DNA of 64,000 bases from positions 62,001 to 126,000 of the forward strand of contig CAVONS010000004.1 of the NCBI GenBank assembly GCA_963697345.1. The letters are read 5' to 3'. Shown one piece after another: positions 1 through 9,600 of this stretch. The notes beneath the pieces were generated by a model, which was given only the letters and a program-made list of their open reading frames with translations, was not told the origin of the DNA and ran no database searches. The DNA is from Prado023 sp963697345 (GTDB taxonomy: Bacteria > Actinomycetota > Actinomycetes > S36-B12 > CAIYMF01). The position numbers and the translations under genes are program-made. Position 1 is the stretch's first letter. The number at the start of each line of letters is the position of its first letter.

Positions 1-245
1 GAGACCATGCACGCCATGCAGACACCGAAGACCGCGAACACCGGTGTCGTGTACTGCGCCAGCCGCACCCCCTCGTCGGGATCGATCACCTCATTGCCGT
101 AGATCGTGCACAGGATGACAAGGAAGCTGAGCGGGAACACGATCGTGAAGAACGCGGCGACCGGCGTGCGCCAGAACCCGCGGTTGGCGTAACGGACCTG
201 GCCGAGCAGCATCGGGCCCACTGGGACGGTCGCGGTGTCAGGCAT
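1..245 (-). CDS. ABC-2 type transporter permease, partial (N-terminal part)
   Basis: Only the first ~81 codons are inside the window; the gene runs off the left edge. It starts at an ATG (MPDTATVPVGPMLLGQV) that overlaps the end of the upstream ATP-binding gene by 8 bases, so the two are translationally coupled. The N-terminus has a short cytoplasmic stretch with 'RYANRGFWRTP', then a strongly hydrophobic segment (AAFFTIVFPLSFLVILCTIY), the usual start of ABC-2 permeases paired with daunorubicin-resistance-type ATPases. It would form the membrane channel of an exporter in the cytoplasmic membrane. Substrate cannot be inferred. Confidence 0.8.
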   Translation of the reverse strand, partial: MPDTATVPVGPMLLGQVRYANRGFWRTPVAAFFTIVFPLSFLVILCTIYGNEVIDPDEGVRLAQYTTPVFAVFGVCMACMV

Positions 246-1170
246 CGTCCTGCCCCTGGGTGAGGTCGAGGTAGACGTCCTCCAGTGTTGGCGGGGACAT
301 CGTCAGCCCGACAAGCCCGAGCCCCCGGTCCTTGGCCCAACGGGTCAGGGTGAACAGGTCGCCGGTGGGGTCAGCCGAGGCGATGTCGACCTGCGAACCG
401 TGCGTGCGGGGGGCGCCGATCCCGATCGGGGGGACGTCCTCAGGGCCGACACCCTCGGGCATCACGAAGGAGATCACCGCCTCGGCCCCCTGGGTGCGGA
501 CCAGGCGCGCCGGGGTGTCCAGCGCGACGAGCCGCCCGGACTGGATCACGGCCACCCGATCCGCCAGGTGCTCGGCCTCCTCCATGTAGTGCGTCGTGAG
601 CACGATCGTCGTACCGAACTCACGCAGCGAGGACACGAGATCCCACGCTCGTCGACGCGCCGAGGGGTCGAAGCCCGTGGTGGGCTCGTCGAGGAAGAGC
701 AGTTCCGGGACGCCGACCAGGCCGAGGGCGAGGTCCAGCCGACGACGCTGCCCGCCCGACAGGGTCTTCGTGCGCGCCGCCGCCTTGTCAGTGAGCCCCA
801 CACGGTCGATGAGCTCGTCGACATCCCTGCGCCGGGGGTACATGCCGGCGTAGAGCGTGACGAGCTCGGCGACGGTGAACTCCTCGTCGAACCCGGCCTC
901 CTGCAGCACGATGCCGATCCGCTCGCGATAGGCCCGGCCCCCCGTCGCCGGGTCGAAGCCGAGGACCTTGACTGCTCCGGACGTGCGCGACCGGTGGCCC
1001 TCGAGGATCTCCACCGTGGTCGTCTTGCCGGCCCCGTTCGGGCCGAGCAGAGCGAAGACCTCACCGGGGTCGATCGAGAAGCTCAGGTCATCGACGGCAC
1101 GAACCTCGCCGTACGTCTTGTGCAGCCCTTCCACGACGACGACCGGTCCGGCTCCCAGGTTGTCCTTCAT
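238..1170 (-). CDS. ABC transporter ATP-binding protein (DrrA-like exporter family)
   Basis: About 310 aa. Walker A GPNGAGKT lies near residues 43-50, followed by the ABC signature LSGGQRRRLDLA, Walker B LLFLDEPTTGFD and a switch His (LTTHYMEEAE). The C-terminal ~80 residues form the small domain typical of ABC-2/daunorubicin-type export ATPases. The start at MKDNLGAGPV is preferred because the longer reading frame upstream (to 1254) adds an Arg-rich stretch not seen in the family. It overlaps the permease gene downstream by 8 bases and energises that exporter. Substrate unknown: the family covers drugs, lipids and peptides. Confidence 0.9.
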   Translation of the reverse strand: MKDNLGAGPVVVVEGLHKTYGEVRAVDDLSFSIDPGEVFALLGPNGAGKTTTVEILEGHRSRTSGAVKVLGFDPATGGRAYRERIGIVLQEAGFDEEFTVAELVTLYAGMYPRRRDVDELIDRVGLTDKAAARTKTLSGGQRRRLDLALGLVGVPELLFLDEPTTGFDPSARRRAWDLVSSLREFGTTIVLTTHYMEEAEHLADRVAVIQSGRLVALDTPARLVRTQGAEAVISFVMPEGVGPEDVPPIGIGAPRTHGSQVDIASADPTGDLFTLTRWAKDRGLGLVGLTMSPPTLEDVYLDLTQGQDDA

Positions 1171-1292
1171 GCTCCAGCCATACGCCCGCAGCGTGCGGGT
1201 CCGCCAGAGTCGAAGGACCGGACCTGCGCTGGTCACAGCGTGCGCCGACCCCACGTTTCCCGGCGACCCAGATCGGGTAGGAATCCCGGATC

Positions 1293-1667
1293 ATGCGCAT
1301 CATCGGGAACATCATCTGGTTGATCATCGCCGGCTGGGCCTTCGCCCTCGCATTCGCCCTGGCCGGGGTCATCATGTTCATCTTCATCGTGACCATCCCG
1401 TGGGGGATCGCGTCCTTCCGGCTGGCCAACTACGTGCTGTGGCCCTTCGGCCGGACCACCGTGCCCAACCCCGACGCCGGCGTCGCCAGCCTGCTGGGCA
1501 ACATCATCTGGATCGTGTTCGCGGGCCTCTGGATCTCCATCGGGTTCATCGTGTACGGCGTCGGCCTGTGCCTGACGATCATCGGCATCCCCTGGGGCAT
1601 CGCGGCGTTCAAGATGGTCCCGCTAGCCCTGACGCCGCTGGGAACCACGATCGTCCCCACGCAGTAG
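1293..1667 (+). CDS. YccF domain inner-membrane protein
   Basis: 124 aa, almost entirely hydrophobic. It consists of two copies of the YccF (DUF307) unit: 'GNIIWLIIAGWAFALA...IVTIPWGIASFRLA' and 'GNIIWIVFAGLWISIG...IIGIPWGIAAFKM', each with two predicted membrane helices and the characteristic GNI(I/L)W and IPWG motifs. Function is unknown for the family. It is transcribed divergently from the ABC genes and stands alone, with about 80 bp to the next gene. Length matches the family. Confidence 0.88.
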   Translation: MRIIGNIIWLIIAGWAFALAFALAGVIMFIFIVTIPWGIASFRLANYVLWPFGRTTVPNPDAGVASLLGNIIWIVFAGLWISIGFIVYGVGLCLTIIGIPWGIAAFKMVPLALTPLGTTIVPTQ

Positions 1668-1751
1668 CCCGAGTCGGTCCCAAAGGCAGCCCGATCCGGT
1701 CCCGAAGGTCCTCCGCGCGCATCCAACCTGAAGCGGCGGGACGATGGATTC

Positions 1752-2648
1752 ATGGAGCGCCATCTTGAGCGCCTGCACGTCGGCCGCACAACAGCGAGTT
1801 GCGCCCTGGCCCTGGTGGCCCTCGCTGGTTGCACGACTTCGACAACCGACGCTGAACCAACTGCTGAGCCAACCGCTGAGCCAACCGCTGAGTCCTGGCC
1901 GAGGATGTCGACCACCGACTACCTCCCGGGGGTCGCCGCCGATGTGCACCTGCCCCTGGCCGCCGATGGGTCTGTCCCGGTGGTCCTCCTGGTGCCCGGT
2001 GGTGGCTGGCAGTCTGCGGACCGCCGGGGCCTGACCCCCTTGGCCGCCAGGCTGGCGGACTCCGGGATGCTCGTGGTCAATGCGACCTACCGGGTGGGCG
2101 GCGTTGATGCACAGTTCCCCCTGCCCGCCCAGGACGTCATCTGTGCCGCGGGCTTCGCAGCCGAGCAGGCCCGGGACAACCAGTTCCCGTCGGGACCCAT
2201 GGTCGTGGTCGGGCATTCGGCTGGTGGGCATCTGGCCGCCCTGGCTGCGCTGGCAGGGCATGAGTTGGCAGGTGAATGCCCCTATCCGGCCACGACGATC
2301 GATGGCCTGGCTGGACTTGCGGGCGTCTACGACGTCTCCTCGTCCGGATGGCTGGACGAGTTCTTCGGGGTGCCACAGTCCCAGGACCCGGATCTCTGGC
2401 GGCGTGGTGACCCGCTTGCGCAGGTCCGCGCCGGTACCACCCCCGCCGGGCTGGAGGTCCTGCTCCTGCACGGCGACGCGGACGGGACGGTGCCCCTAGC
2501 GGAGTCGCAGAACTTCGCCGAGGCGCTGTCTGAGGCGGGCGTTCCGGTCTGGTTCGACGTGCTGCCCGGCGCCACACACGACACGGTCTACACCGCAGAC
2601 GTGGCAGCCGAGCCCTTGATCGAGTGGATCCGCCAGCTCCAGCCGTGA
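1752..2648 (+). CDS. alpha/beta-hydrolase lipoprotein (BD-FAE-like esterase)
   Basis: 298 aa. The N-terminus ends in a lipobox (LVALAGC, Cys27), predicting a membrane-anchored exported lipoprotein. A low-complexity EPTA linker follows, encoded by 12-bp DNA repeats. The fold shows an oxyanion-type VPGGGW (residues 81-86), nucleophile elbow GHSAGG (Ser156), an acid in HGDADGTVP (~Asp242-244) and His276 in GATHDT, so the full catalytic triad is present. This arrangement is that of carboxylesterase/BD-FAE hydrolases acting on small esters or acyl-sugars. Natural substrate unknown. Monocistronic by spacing. Confidence 0.82.
   Translation: MERHLERLHVGRTTASCALALVALAGCTTSTTDAEPTAEPTAEPTAESWPRMSTTDYLPGVAADVHLPLAADGSVPVVLLVPGGGWQSADRRGLTPLAARLADSGMLVVNATYRVGGVDAQFPLPAQDVICAAGFAAEQARDNQFPSGPMVVVGHSAGGHLAALAALAGHELAGECPYPATTIDGLAGLAGVYDVSSSGWLDEFFGVPQSQDPDLWRRGDPLAQVRAGTTPAGLEVLLLHGDADGTVPLAESQNFAEALSEAGVPVWFDVLPGATHDTVYTADVAAEPLIEWIRQLQP
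1851..1889 (+). repeat. 12-bp tandem repeat coding for EPTA linker
   Basis: Three full units of GCTGAGCCAACC (the first with two substitutions) plus a partial fourth lie directly after the lipobox codon of the esterase gene. As the unit is a multiple of three, copy-number change would lengthen or shorten the linker without a frameshift. Confidence 0.85.
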
Positions 2649-2711
2649 GCACCGGAGCGGCCGAGCAGAGGCCCGACCGCGGCGGGCATCGCGTGGCGAT
2701 ACCTTGGCCCC

Positions 2712-4031
2712 ATGACTGAGCGCGATTTCGACGTGGTCCTGTTCGGAGCGACTGGATTCACCGGACAGCTCGTGGCAGAGCGTCTCGTGGAGCGAGCGCC
2801 GGAGGGAACCCGTATCGCGCTGGCCGGCAGGTCGCTGGCCAAGCTCGGGGCGGTCCGCGACGGGCTGGGCCCGCAGGCAGCTGACTGGCCCCTGCTGCTG
2901 GCTGACTCCGCGAACGACGCCACCCTGACCAAGCTGGCGCGCTCCACCGTCGCGATCGCCTCGACGGTGGGCCCGTACCTCAAGTACGGCCTCCCGCTGG
3001 TGGAGGCCTGCGCGAAGGCGGGGACGCACTACGTCGACCTCACCGGCGAGGTCCTGTTCATGCGTGCGTCCGCTGACGCCTACCACGAGATGGCCAAGGC
3101 GTCCGGGGCCCGGATCGTGCACTCCTGCGGCTACGACTCGATCCCCTCGGACCTCGGCGTCCTGCTCCTGCATGAGGCTGCCGGCCCCCTGGGACAGACC
3201 ACGTTGTTGGTCAAGGACACGCGCGGGGGCTTCTCCGGAGGCACCCTGGCTTCGGGGCGCGTTCAGGCGGCGGCCATGGCTTCGGACCCTGAGGCCCGCG
3301 CGATCGCGGCCGATCCCTACTCGCTGAGCCCGGACCGCGACGCGGAACCCGACCTCGATGGCCAGGGCGAGCTGGCAGGCGAGCGTGACCTGAGCGGCGC
3401 CGTGCACCATCCGGACCTGGGTTGGCTCGCATCGTTCGTGATGGGTCCGACCAACTCGCGGGTCGTACGGCGATCCAACGCGCTGGCCGGATACCCGTAC
3501 TCCCGCGAGTTCACCTACCAGGAGGCGATGTCGTTCGGGAAGGGTCTTGCGGCCCGGGCGAAGGCCACGGGGATGAGCGCTGGCATGGGCGCTCTGGGTG
3601 CAGCGTTCAGCTTCGGACCGACACGCTCGGGGATGGGCAAGGTCCTGCCCAAGCCAGGTGAGGGTCCCAGCGCCGAGGACCGCGCAGCGGGACACTTCCG
3701 GATGGAGGTCCACGGCTACGGCCTCGACGGCCAGCACTACGTTGCGACGGTCGCCGCCCAGGGAGACCCCGGGTATGCCGCCACATCACTGATGCTCGCT
3801 GAGGCGGTCCTTCTGGCGGCCTCGGATGATCCCGCCCTGCCCGACGTGGCCGGCGTGCTCACACCTGCCACGGGATTGGGGATGGCACTCGTGGAGCGCC
3901 TTCGCGCAGCCGGGATGACGTTCGACGTGGGCCTGGCCCCCGAGCCCGACATGAGCGAGAGCGACAAGGATGCTGTCGAAGCAGACGCCGAAGATGCCGA
4001 CGCGGCTGGCGAGGACGCCAACGACGACTGA
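2712..4031 (+). CDS. saccharopine dehydrogenase-like NAD(P)-binding reductase (trans-acting enoyl reductase family)
   Basis: 439 aa. An N-terminal Rossmann motif GATGFTGQL (residues 12-20) is followed by 'LAGRS', the pattern of the saccharopine dehydrogenase NADP-binding family. Conserved features of the mycobacterial trans-acting enoyl reductase group follow (TVGPYLKYGLPLVEACAKAGTHYVDLTGE; SCGYDSIPSDLG). Such enzymes reduce enoyl groups in lipid synthesis in mycobacteria, but the substrate here is not evident because no polyketide synthase is nearby. The last ~25 residues are a strongly acidic Asp/Glu/Ala tail. No operon partner on this strand. Confidence 0.85.
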   Translation: MTERDFDVVLFGATGFTGQLVAERLVERAPEGTRIALAGRSLAKLGAVRDGLGPQAADWPLLLADSANDATLTKLARSTVAIASTVGPYLKYGLPLVEACAKAGTHYVDLTGEVLFMRASADAYHEMAKASGARIVHSCGYDSIPSDLGVLLLHEAAGPLGQTTLLVKDTRGGFSGGTLASGRVQAAAMASDPEARAIAADPYSLSPDRDAEPDLDGQGELAGERDLSGAVHHPDLGWLASFVMGPTNSRVVRRSNALAGYPYSREFTYQEAMSFGKGLAARAKATGMSAGMGALGAAFSFGPTRSGMGKVLPKPGEGPSAEDRAAGHFRMEVHGYGLDGQHYVATVAAQGDPGYAATSLMLAEAVLLAASDDPALPDVAGVLTPATGLGMALVERLRAAGMTFDVGLAPEPDMSESDKDAVEADAEDADAAGEDANDD

Positions 4032-4109
4032 TCGTCGCACGCGGCCACCGAGGTCGCGCCGCCCCAACGCCCCGCCCCACGACGCCACCTCAACACGACA
4101 CCCGAGGTG

Positions 4110-5612
4110 CTACCGAACGGCGGTCATCGGCTCCTTGAGGCGTGGAAGCCACGGCTGGGCGCGCTCGAGCTGACCGGCCAGCGAGAACAGCTGCTCCTCG
4201 GCCCCGAACGCGCCCGCGAGCTGCACTCCGACGGGCAGGCCATCCGGCGTCCAGTGCAGCGGCAGGCTCATCGCGGGCTGACCGGTCATGTTCCAGACCT
4301 GGGTGTTGGCCACCTTCTCCAGGGAGTTGGCGGCCAGTTGAGCCAGTGCCGTGCGTAGCATCGGCCCCACGTTGACTGGCAGGCGTCGCATGACCCCGAG
4401 CCCCAGCTTCTCCACCGGCGAGGTCACGGGCACGCCCACCTTCACCGGCGGGAACGGCATCGTTGCTGACAGGTGCATGTCGACCTGGTCGGCGAACAGC
4501 GCCCCGAGCCGCCGCGTCGTCTGAGCGATCAGGAACAACGCGTCCTCGAGGTCTCGAGCGGAGATGACGTTGCTGACCTGGCCCAGGAACCACGTCGGCG
4601 CCTCGAAGTCCTCGGCCCGCGGCTTGCGACCGGTCATCCGCTCCGTGTCAGCCACCTGCATGCCGATACTTGCCGCCACGATCGTCACGTAGGCGTGGGC
4701 CAGACCTTCCCGGTCGATGGGGAGTTCCAGGGGGATCACCTCGTGGCCGAGGTCCGACAACAGCGCGGCAGTGGCCTCGACCGCATCGCGGCACTCGGGG
4801 TCAGTGGTGCGCCCGAGGATGGACTCCGTTGAGAAGCCGATCCGCAGGCGGCCCGGCTCGACCTGGGCAGCTTCGAGGAACGCACGGTCGGGTGGCGCGG
4901 CGTAGGGGGAGCCGATGTCCGCACCCTGCGTGGCGTCGAGGAACGCCGCGCTGTCCCGGACCGTCCGGCTGACCACGTGCCGGGCCACCAGCCCGTTCCA
5001 CGACTCCCCCTCGTCCGGGCCGAGCGGCGTGCGACCGCGCGACGGCTTGAGCCCGAACAGCCCGCACGCCGATGCGGGGATGCGGATGCTTCCCCCACCG
5101 TCCCCGGCGTGTGCGACCGGGACGATGCCGGCAGCCACGGCAGCCCCCGAGCCGCCACTGGAGCCACCGGGGGTGTGGTCCGGGTTCCAAGGGTTGCGCG
5201 CAGGGCCGCGCAGCTCCGACTCGGTCACGCCGAAGATGCCGAACTCCGGGCAGTTGGTCTTGCCGACGAAGACGACACCTGCGCGCCGGTAGCGCGCGAA
5301 CAGCTCGGAGTCGTGGTTGGGGACGTAGTCCACCAGCGATCGGCTGGAGAACGTGCACGGCTCGTCAGCCAGGAATCCGTCCATGTCCTTGACCAGGAAC
5401 GGGACCCCCCGGAAGGGCCCATCGGGCAGGTCGCCAGAAGCGTCACGGCGCGCCTTGTCGTCCATGCGGTGGACCACGGCGTTGAGCTCGGCATTGACCG
5501 CGTCGGTGCGCGCGATGGCCGCGTCGACGAGCTCGGTCGGGGTCACCTCCCCCGAGCGGACAAGGGCGGCGAGGCCGACGGCGTCGTGGGCGGCGTACTC
5601 ATCGTGGCGCAT
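4110..5612 (-). CDS. amidase (amidase signature family)
   Basis: 500 aa from the ATG at 5612, which has a G-rich Shine-Dalgarno just upstream; a longer frame to 5672 is less likely. The amidase-signature catalytic triad is visible: Lys75 in FLVKD, cis-Ser in GGSSGGSGAA (~151-152) and nucleophile Ser175 in DGGGSIRIPAS. The C-terminus carries the usual 'MTGQPAMSLPLHWTPDGLPVGVQL' segment. It hydrolyses a carboxamide, or acts as a transferase, in the cytoplasm. There is no GatA/GatB context, so it is not the aminoacyl-tRNA amidotransferase. Convergent with the reductase gene. Confidence 0.92.
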   Translation of the reverse strand: MRHDEYAAHDAVGLAALVRSGEVTPTELVDAAIARTDAVNAELNAVVHRMDDKARRDASGDLPDGPFRGVPFLVKDMDGFLADEPCTFSSRSLVDYVPNHDSELFARYRRAGVVFVGKTNCPEFGIFGVTESELRGPARNPWNPDHTPGGSSGGSGAAVAAGIVPVAHAGDGGGSIRIPASACGLFGLKPSRGRTPLGPDEGESWNGLVARHVVSRTVRDSAAFLDATQGADIGSPYAAPPDRAFLEAAQVEPGRLRIGFSTESILGRTTDPECRDAVEATAALLSDLGHEVIPLELPIDREGLAHAYVTIVAASIGMQVADTERMTGRKPRAEDFEAPTWFLGQVSNVISARDLEDALFLIAQTTRRLGALFADQVDMHLSATMPFPPVKVGVPVTSPVEKLGLGVMRRLPVNVGPMLRTALAQLAANSLEKVANTQVWNMTGQPAMSLPLHWTPDGLPVGVQLAGAFGAEEQLFSLAGQLERAQPWLPRLKEPMTAVR

Positions 5613-5693
5613 GCCCCCATCGTCGACCTGCCTGCGCGCCGATGTCGGGTGGGGTGGCACATCGGCGCGCAAGGGTCAGGGGAGAATGGGCGG

Positions 5694-6626
5694 GTGCCCG
5701 ATGCCCTCTACCTCATCCCGGGAGTGATCGCTGCCGGAGTCGGCGGCGAACTCTTCGTCCGCAGCACGGTCGGTGGGGCGGCACGGGCCCGCGTGGCCCC
5801 GGGCATCGTGGCCGCCACGGTCGCCGCCTTCGCCACCTCGAGCCCCGAGATGTCGGTGGCCATCAACGCCGCGACGGCGGGGCGTCCGGAGATCGCGCTG
5901 GGCGACCTCCTGGGCAGCAACGTGGTCAACATCGGGCTCGTCCTGGCCATCGCGATCCTGCTCGGGGGGATCACCGCGCGCGGTCGGGACCTCCGCCGGG
6001 ACATCCCCCCGGCCCTGGCTGCACCCCTGCTGGTCCTGGCCCTCGCCCTGGACGGAAGCCTCAACCGGGGCGACGGGATCATCCTCCTGCTCACGTTCGC
6101 CGGCTGGTTCACCGTCACGGTGATGCAGGCAGCTCGCGAGCGCAGCGATGTCGTGGCGGTCATGGCCGATCGGACGCTGGCCAGTGTCGTGCGCGATTTC
6201 ATCCTCGGCCTGGTCCTGCTGATCCTCGCCGGACGTCTCATCGTGCTCGCGGCGTCGGACTTCGGCCGGATCCTCGGCTGGGACACCTTCACCGTGGGAG
6301 CCGTCCTGGTGGCCATCGCCACGTCCGTCCCAGAACTGGCCACCGTCGTGGCGGCCAAGCTGCGCAACCACGGGGATGTCAGCGTCGGCACCGTGCTGGG
6401 CAGCAACATCTTCAACGGGCTGCTGATCGTGGGTGTCGCCGCCACGATCCACCCGATCCGGATCACCTGGAGCGAGTTCCTGGTGGCCATCGGGTTCGGC
6501 GTCCTCACGATGCTGATGGTCATCCCCGGCCGGTCCAACCACCTGGGCGCTCGGCGGGGCCTGCTGCTCCTGCTGACCTACGGCACCTACGTCACGACGC
6601 TGCTCCTGGTCCACAAGGGCGCGTAG
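5694..6626 (+). CDS. CaCA-family cation (Ca2+/Na+) exchanger
   Basis: About 310 aa from a GTG preceded by GGGGAG; the open frame extends further upstream but overlaps the divergent amidase. It holds the two inverted alpha repeats of Ca2+:cation antiporters: alpha-1 'ATSSPEMSVAINAA...DLLGSNVVNIG' and alpha-2 'ATSVPELATVVAAK...TVLGSNIFNG'. The conserved acidic residue in each SPE/VPE motif and the GSN motifs are intact. About ten hydrophobic segments are expected. It exchanges Ca2+ (or a similar cation) for Na+ or H+ across the cytoplasmic membrane. Confidence 0.9.
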   Translation: MPDALYLIPGVIAAGVGGELFVRSTVGGAARARVAPGIVAATVAAFATSSPEMSVAINAATAGRPEIALGDLLGSNVVNIGLVLAIAILLGGITARGRDLRRDIPPALAAPLLVLALALDGSLNRGDGIILLLTFAGWFTVTVMQAARERSDVVAVMADRTLASVVRDFILGLVLLILAGRLIVLAASDFGRILGWDTFTVGAVLVAIATSVPELATVVAAKLRNHGDVSVGTVLGSNIFNGLLIVGVAATIHPIRITWSEFLVAIGFGVLTMLMVIPGRSNHLGARRGLLLLLTYGTYVTTLLLVHKGA

Positions 6627-6632
6627 CGCGGG

Positions 6633-9600
6633 CTATGGCGCGGTGCGCACCACGATCGCCTCCAGGACCTCGGACTCACACTCGGTCAGCAGCCCGCGAA
6701 GCGCGGCGTCGTGGGCCCCAGATCGATCCCCCGCGCGCTCGAGCCTCGTCGCCAGGGCGTGGGCGACATCCGTGATGGAACCGATCATCTCGTTGATGTG
6801 AAGATCGGCCCACGGCAGTTCCCGGGCGGCAACCGCGCCGAAGGGACGACCGCGGACCAGCGACAACGCCTCAGCCAGGTGTGCGGTGTCGTCGGTATCG
6901 GCAAGGCCGATCGCAGCCAATCGCTGGAACTCATCCCAGTCGGAGGTGACCTCGGCCCGCATGCGCAGCCGACCCTCGGTGGAGGCAAACGTCATCAGGT
7001 ACGGCTCGCCGGCCGTCGTCCGCCCCAGCCAGGTCCTGGTCCGGGAGATCATCTGGCGACACGTCTGCGGATTCGAGCGACGCCCGGGCCACAGCGCACT
7101 CTGCAGCTCGCTGGGCCGCGAGTCGGGATGCAGCAGCACGAACGTCGCCGTCTCGGCCAGTCGACCGATCCTCGTGGACTCTGCCTTGCCCTCCGCATTC
7201 TGGACAAGGACTTCACCCAGGATCAGGACGCGGGGTGCGTCGGTATCGGCAGGCCCGGCCTTGGTCGACGGCGAAGATGCGGACCCGCCCGGAGGCAGGT
7301 CAGGGGACGTGTCGTCGGGCTGCTCACGGAGGTCGATCACGTCCTCGGCCGCGAGGGGGGCGAGGGAGGCGCGGACGGCAGGGCCAGCCAGGTCGACCGG
7401 GTCCGGCAGGTCAGCGCCCCGGAACACCTGGACGACATCCTCGACGGTCGCTCGGCTCAGCGTCTGAGGCGTCAGGCGCTGGCGCTCGGGCAGCAGGGTC
7501 GCCGAGCCCGAACCGTCGACGACCAGGAAGGCGCCGGGCCGGCCCCGGACGGCTGCGCTCGTGATGAGGCCACACCCCGAGTGGGCGTCGACCGCGATGC
7601 TGAGCGGCTGGTCACTGAGCACGACCTGAAGAGGATCCTTCGAGCCGGGAGCATCCAACCCGGCATCACCAGGCACCAGCGGGGTGGGAAGAACCATCGC
7701 GCCGGCGAGCAGGGCGGAGACCCGATGCGGGTCACCCAGGACGCCGATCGCACCCGCCTCCACAGACTCCGCGACAGTGGGGTCCGAGATGCAGAGGGTG
7801 CGCTCGGTCAGGGAGCTGGCGGGCCCGAATGCCAACTCGGCGGCCAGGCCGCGCAGCACATCCCCCATGGCCTCATCGGGCCCTGACACCACCAGGGTCC
7901 CCACGGACTCCAGGTTGATCAGGACGACCTCGGACTCGGAGGTACCGAGCGTGACCAGGCCCGCAAGCGCCGGTGACCGGTCGGTCAGGGAATCTGGGAT
8001 GAGATCGGCGTCGAGGGACCACCGCATCCCGTCGTCGGATCGGAACGGGGGCAGGGGCGGGCGGCACGGGGCTGCAAGGTCCAAGGCGACTCCGCTGGCG
8101 CTGACCCGGACCAGCCGCACATCGGGGACTGGCCGGGCCGCGGCCTCGGCCGCCTGGGCCAGGACTGTCAGCGCGCGCTCCAACACCTCGGCAGAGGGGT
8201 CGTGCAGGGCAGAGCGCGCTGCAGACTCGACCTTGCCGACGTGGACCGGAGGTACGGGCAGGCGTTCACCTGGTCGGCGATAGCGCTGGAACTGCCGCCG
8301 GCGACGGACCAGCTCGAGACCGATGCCGGCCAGCGCGAGGGTGGCCAGGGCTCCGCCTCGAGGCAGCGAGGTGACGCCACCGGCCATGTCCAGGTCTGGC
8401 TGCTCAGAGGGCTCCACAGCTGAGGCCTCGGACGCCTCGATGGGCAGGGTCGGCTCGTCGTGCTGGGCGCCCGCCCCACGGCTGAAAGCACCTGTCCGAT
8501 CCAGTTCCGGAAGGACTTCCTCGACGCTCGCCGGCGCAACCTCTGCGGGCGCACGATCCAGCCGCAGGGGGGTGTCCGCCTCGGAGCCGCCCTCGCTCTG
8601 GGCCTGGGACGTGGGGATCTGCGGCGACGCTGACTGGGTGCCGGGGATCTCCAGTATCCAACCGGGACGAATCAGGTCCGGGTGACGCAACCGGTATCCG
8701 TCGATCTGGAGATCACCGCGATTGGCCTCGAAGATCTCCTCGTAGCGCGTGGGATCACCCAGCTCATCGTCGGCGATGTCCCACAAGGTGTCACCCCGGG
8801 CCACTCGGTGCCGCTCAGGGCGATCCACGTCAGTGATCGCATCGGCCGGGAGCCGCAGGGTCCACCCCGGGTACAGCCTCCCGTCGCTGCCCAACGAGCG
8901 GCCATCGGGCTGCGGCACACCCCGATTGAGCTCCACGATCTCGACGTAGCGCTCGCCACCGCCGAGATGCGCCTCGGCAAGGATCCAGAGTGTGTCGTGG
9001 CGCTGCGTGGTGATGCGGGGACTGTCGACGCGCGAAGCCTCCCGGCGGGCCGCCACGGGTTGGACCACCGCATGCGGTTCGGCCCTGTCATGGGGTGCAG
9101 CCATGACACGGGGTGCAGCCATGCCGTGGGGTGCAGCCATGCCGCGGGGTGCAGCCATGCCATGGGGTGCAGCCGTCACAAGGGGTGCAGCCGTCACAAG
9201 CTGGGATCCGTCCGGCTCTTCGGCAGCGTGCGGAGGTGCCACCGCGGCCACCACCGCAACCAGGGAGCCCGACTCCGCGATGACCGGCATTCCGCCGGCT
9301 GATGGCCCGGCCAGGCTCAGCGCCACGGGCTGGTGCGCTGCGGACTCGCCCGAGGCCGACTTCGGCGAAGCTGGAGATCCGCCCGACGAGCTGAGCGCCA
9401 CCAGGACCGCCGCGACCAGGACCGCGGCCGTGCGCTGGGGCCCAGCCAGTCCAGGGAGCCGGGGAGTGGCGGTCCGGCGCAGCGCGGCCCACAACTCGAG
9501 GGCGAGGCTGAGCGTCATCGCGGCCCACGCGCCCCACGCGACAGCCAGGACTGCGAAGAGCAGCAACCGCCCGTCGTCCGCGCTCGACCAGGTGTTGGGG

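Noticed and set aside
235..1323. Long plus-strand frame opposite the ABC ATPase gene
   Set aside because: No family likeness and an Arg/Gly/His-rich composition typical of antisense frames in high-GC DNA; the minus strand has complete ATPase motifs.
4110..5612. Assignment of the amidase as GatA
   Set aside because: No gatB or gatC in the neighbourhood; the amidase signature alone is not specific.
9092..9199. Regular 18-bp repeat array considered as CRISPR
   Set aside because: Units are contiguous with no unique spacers and are in frame within the LysM-BTAD gene.
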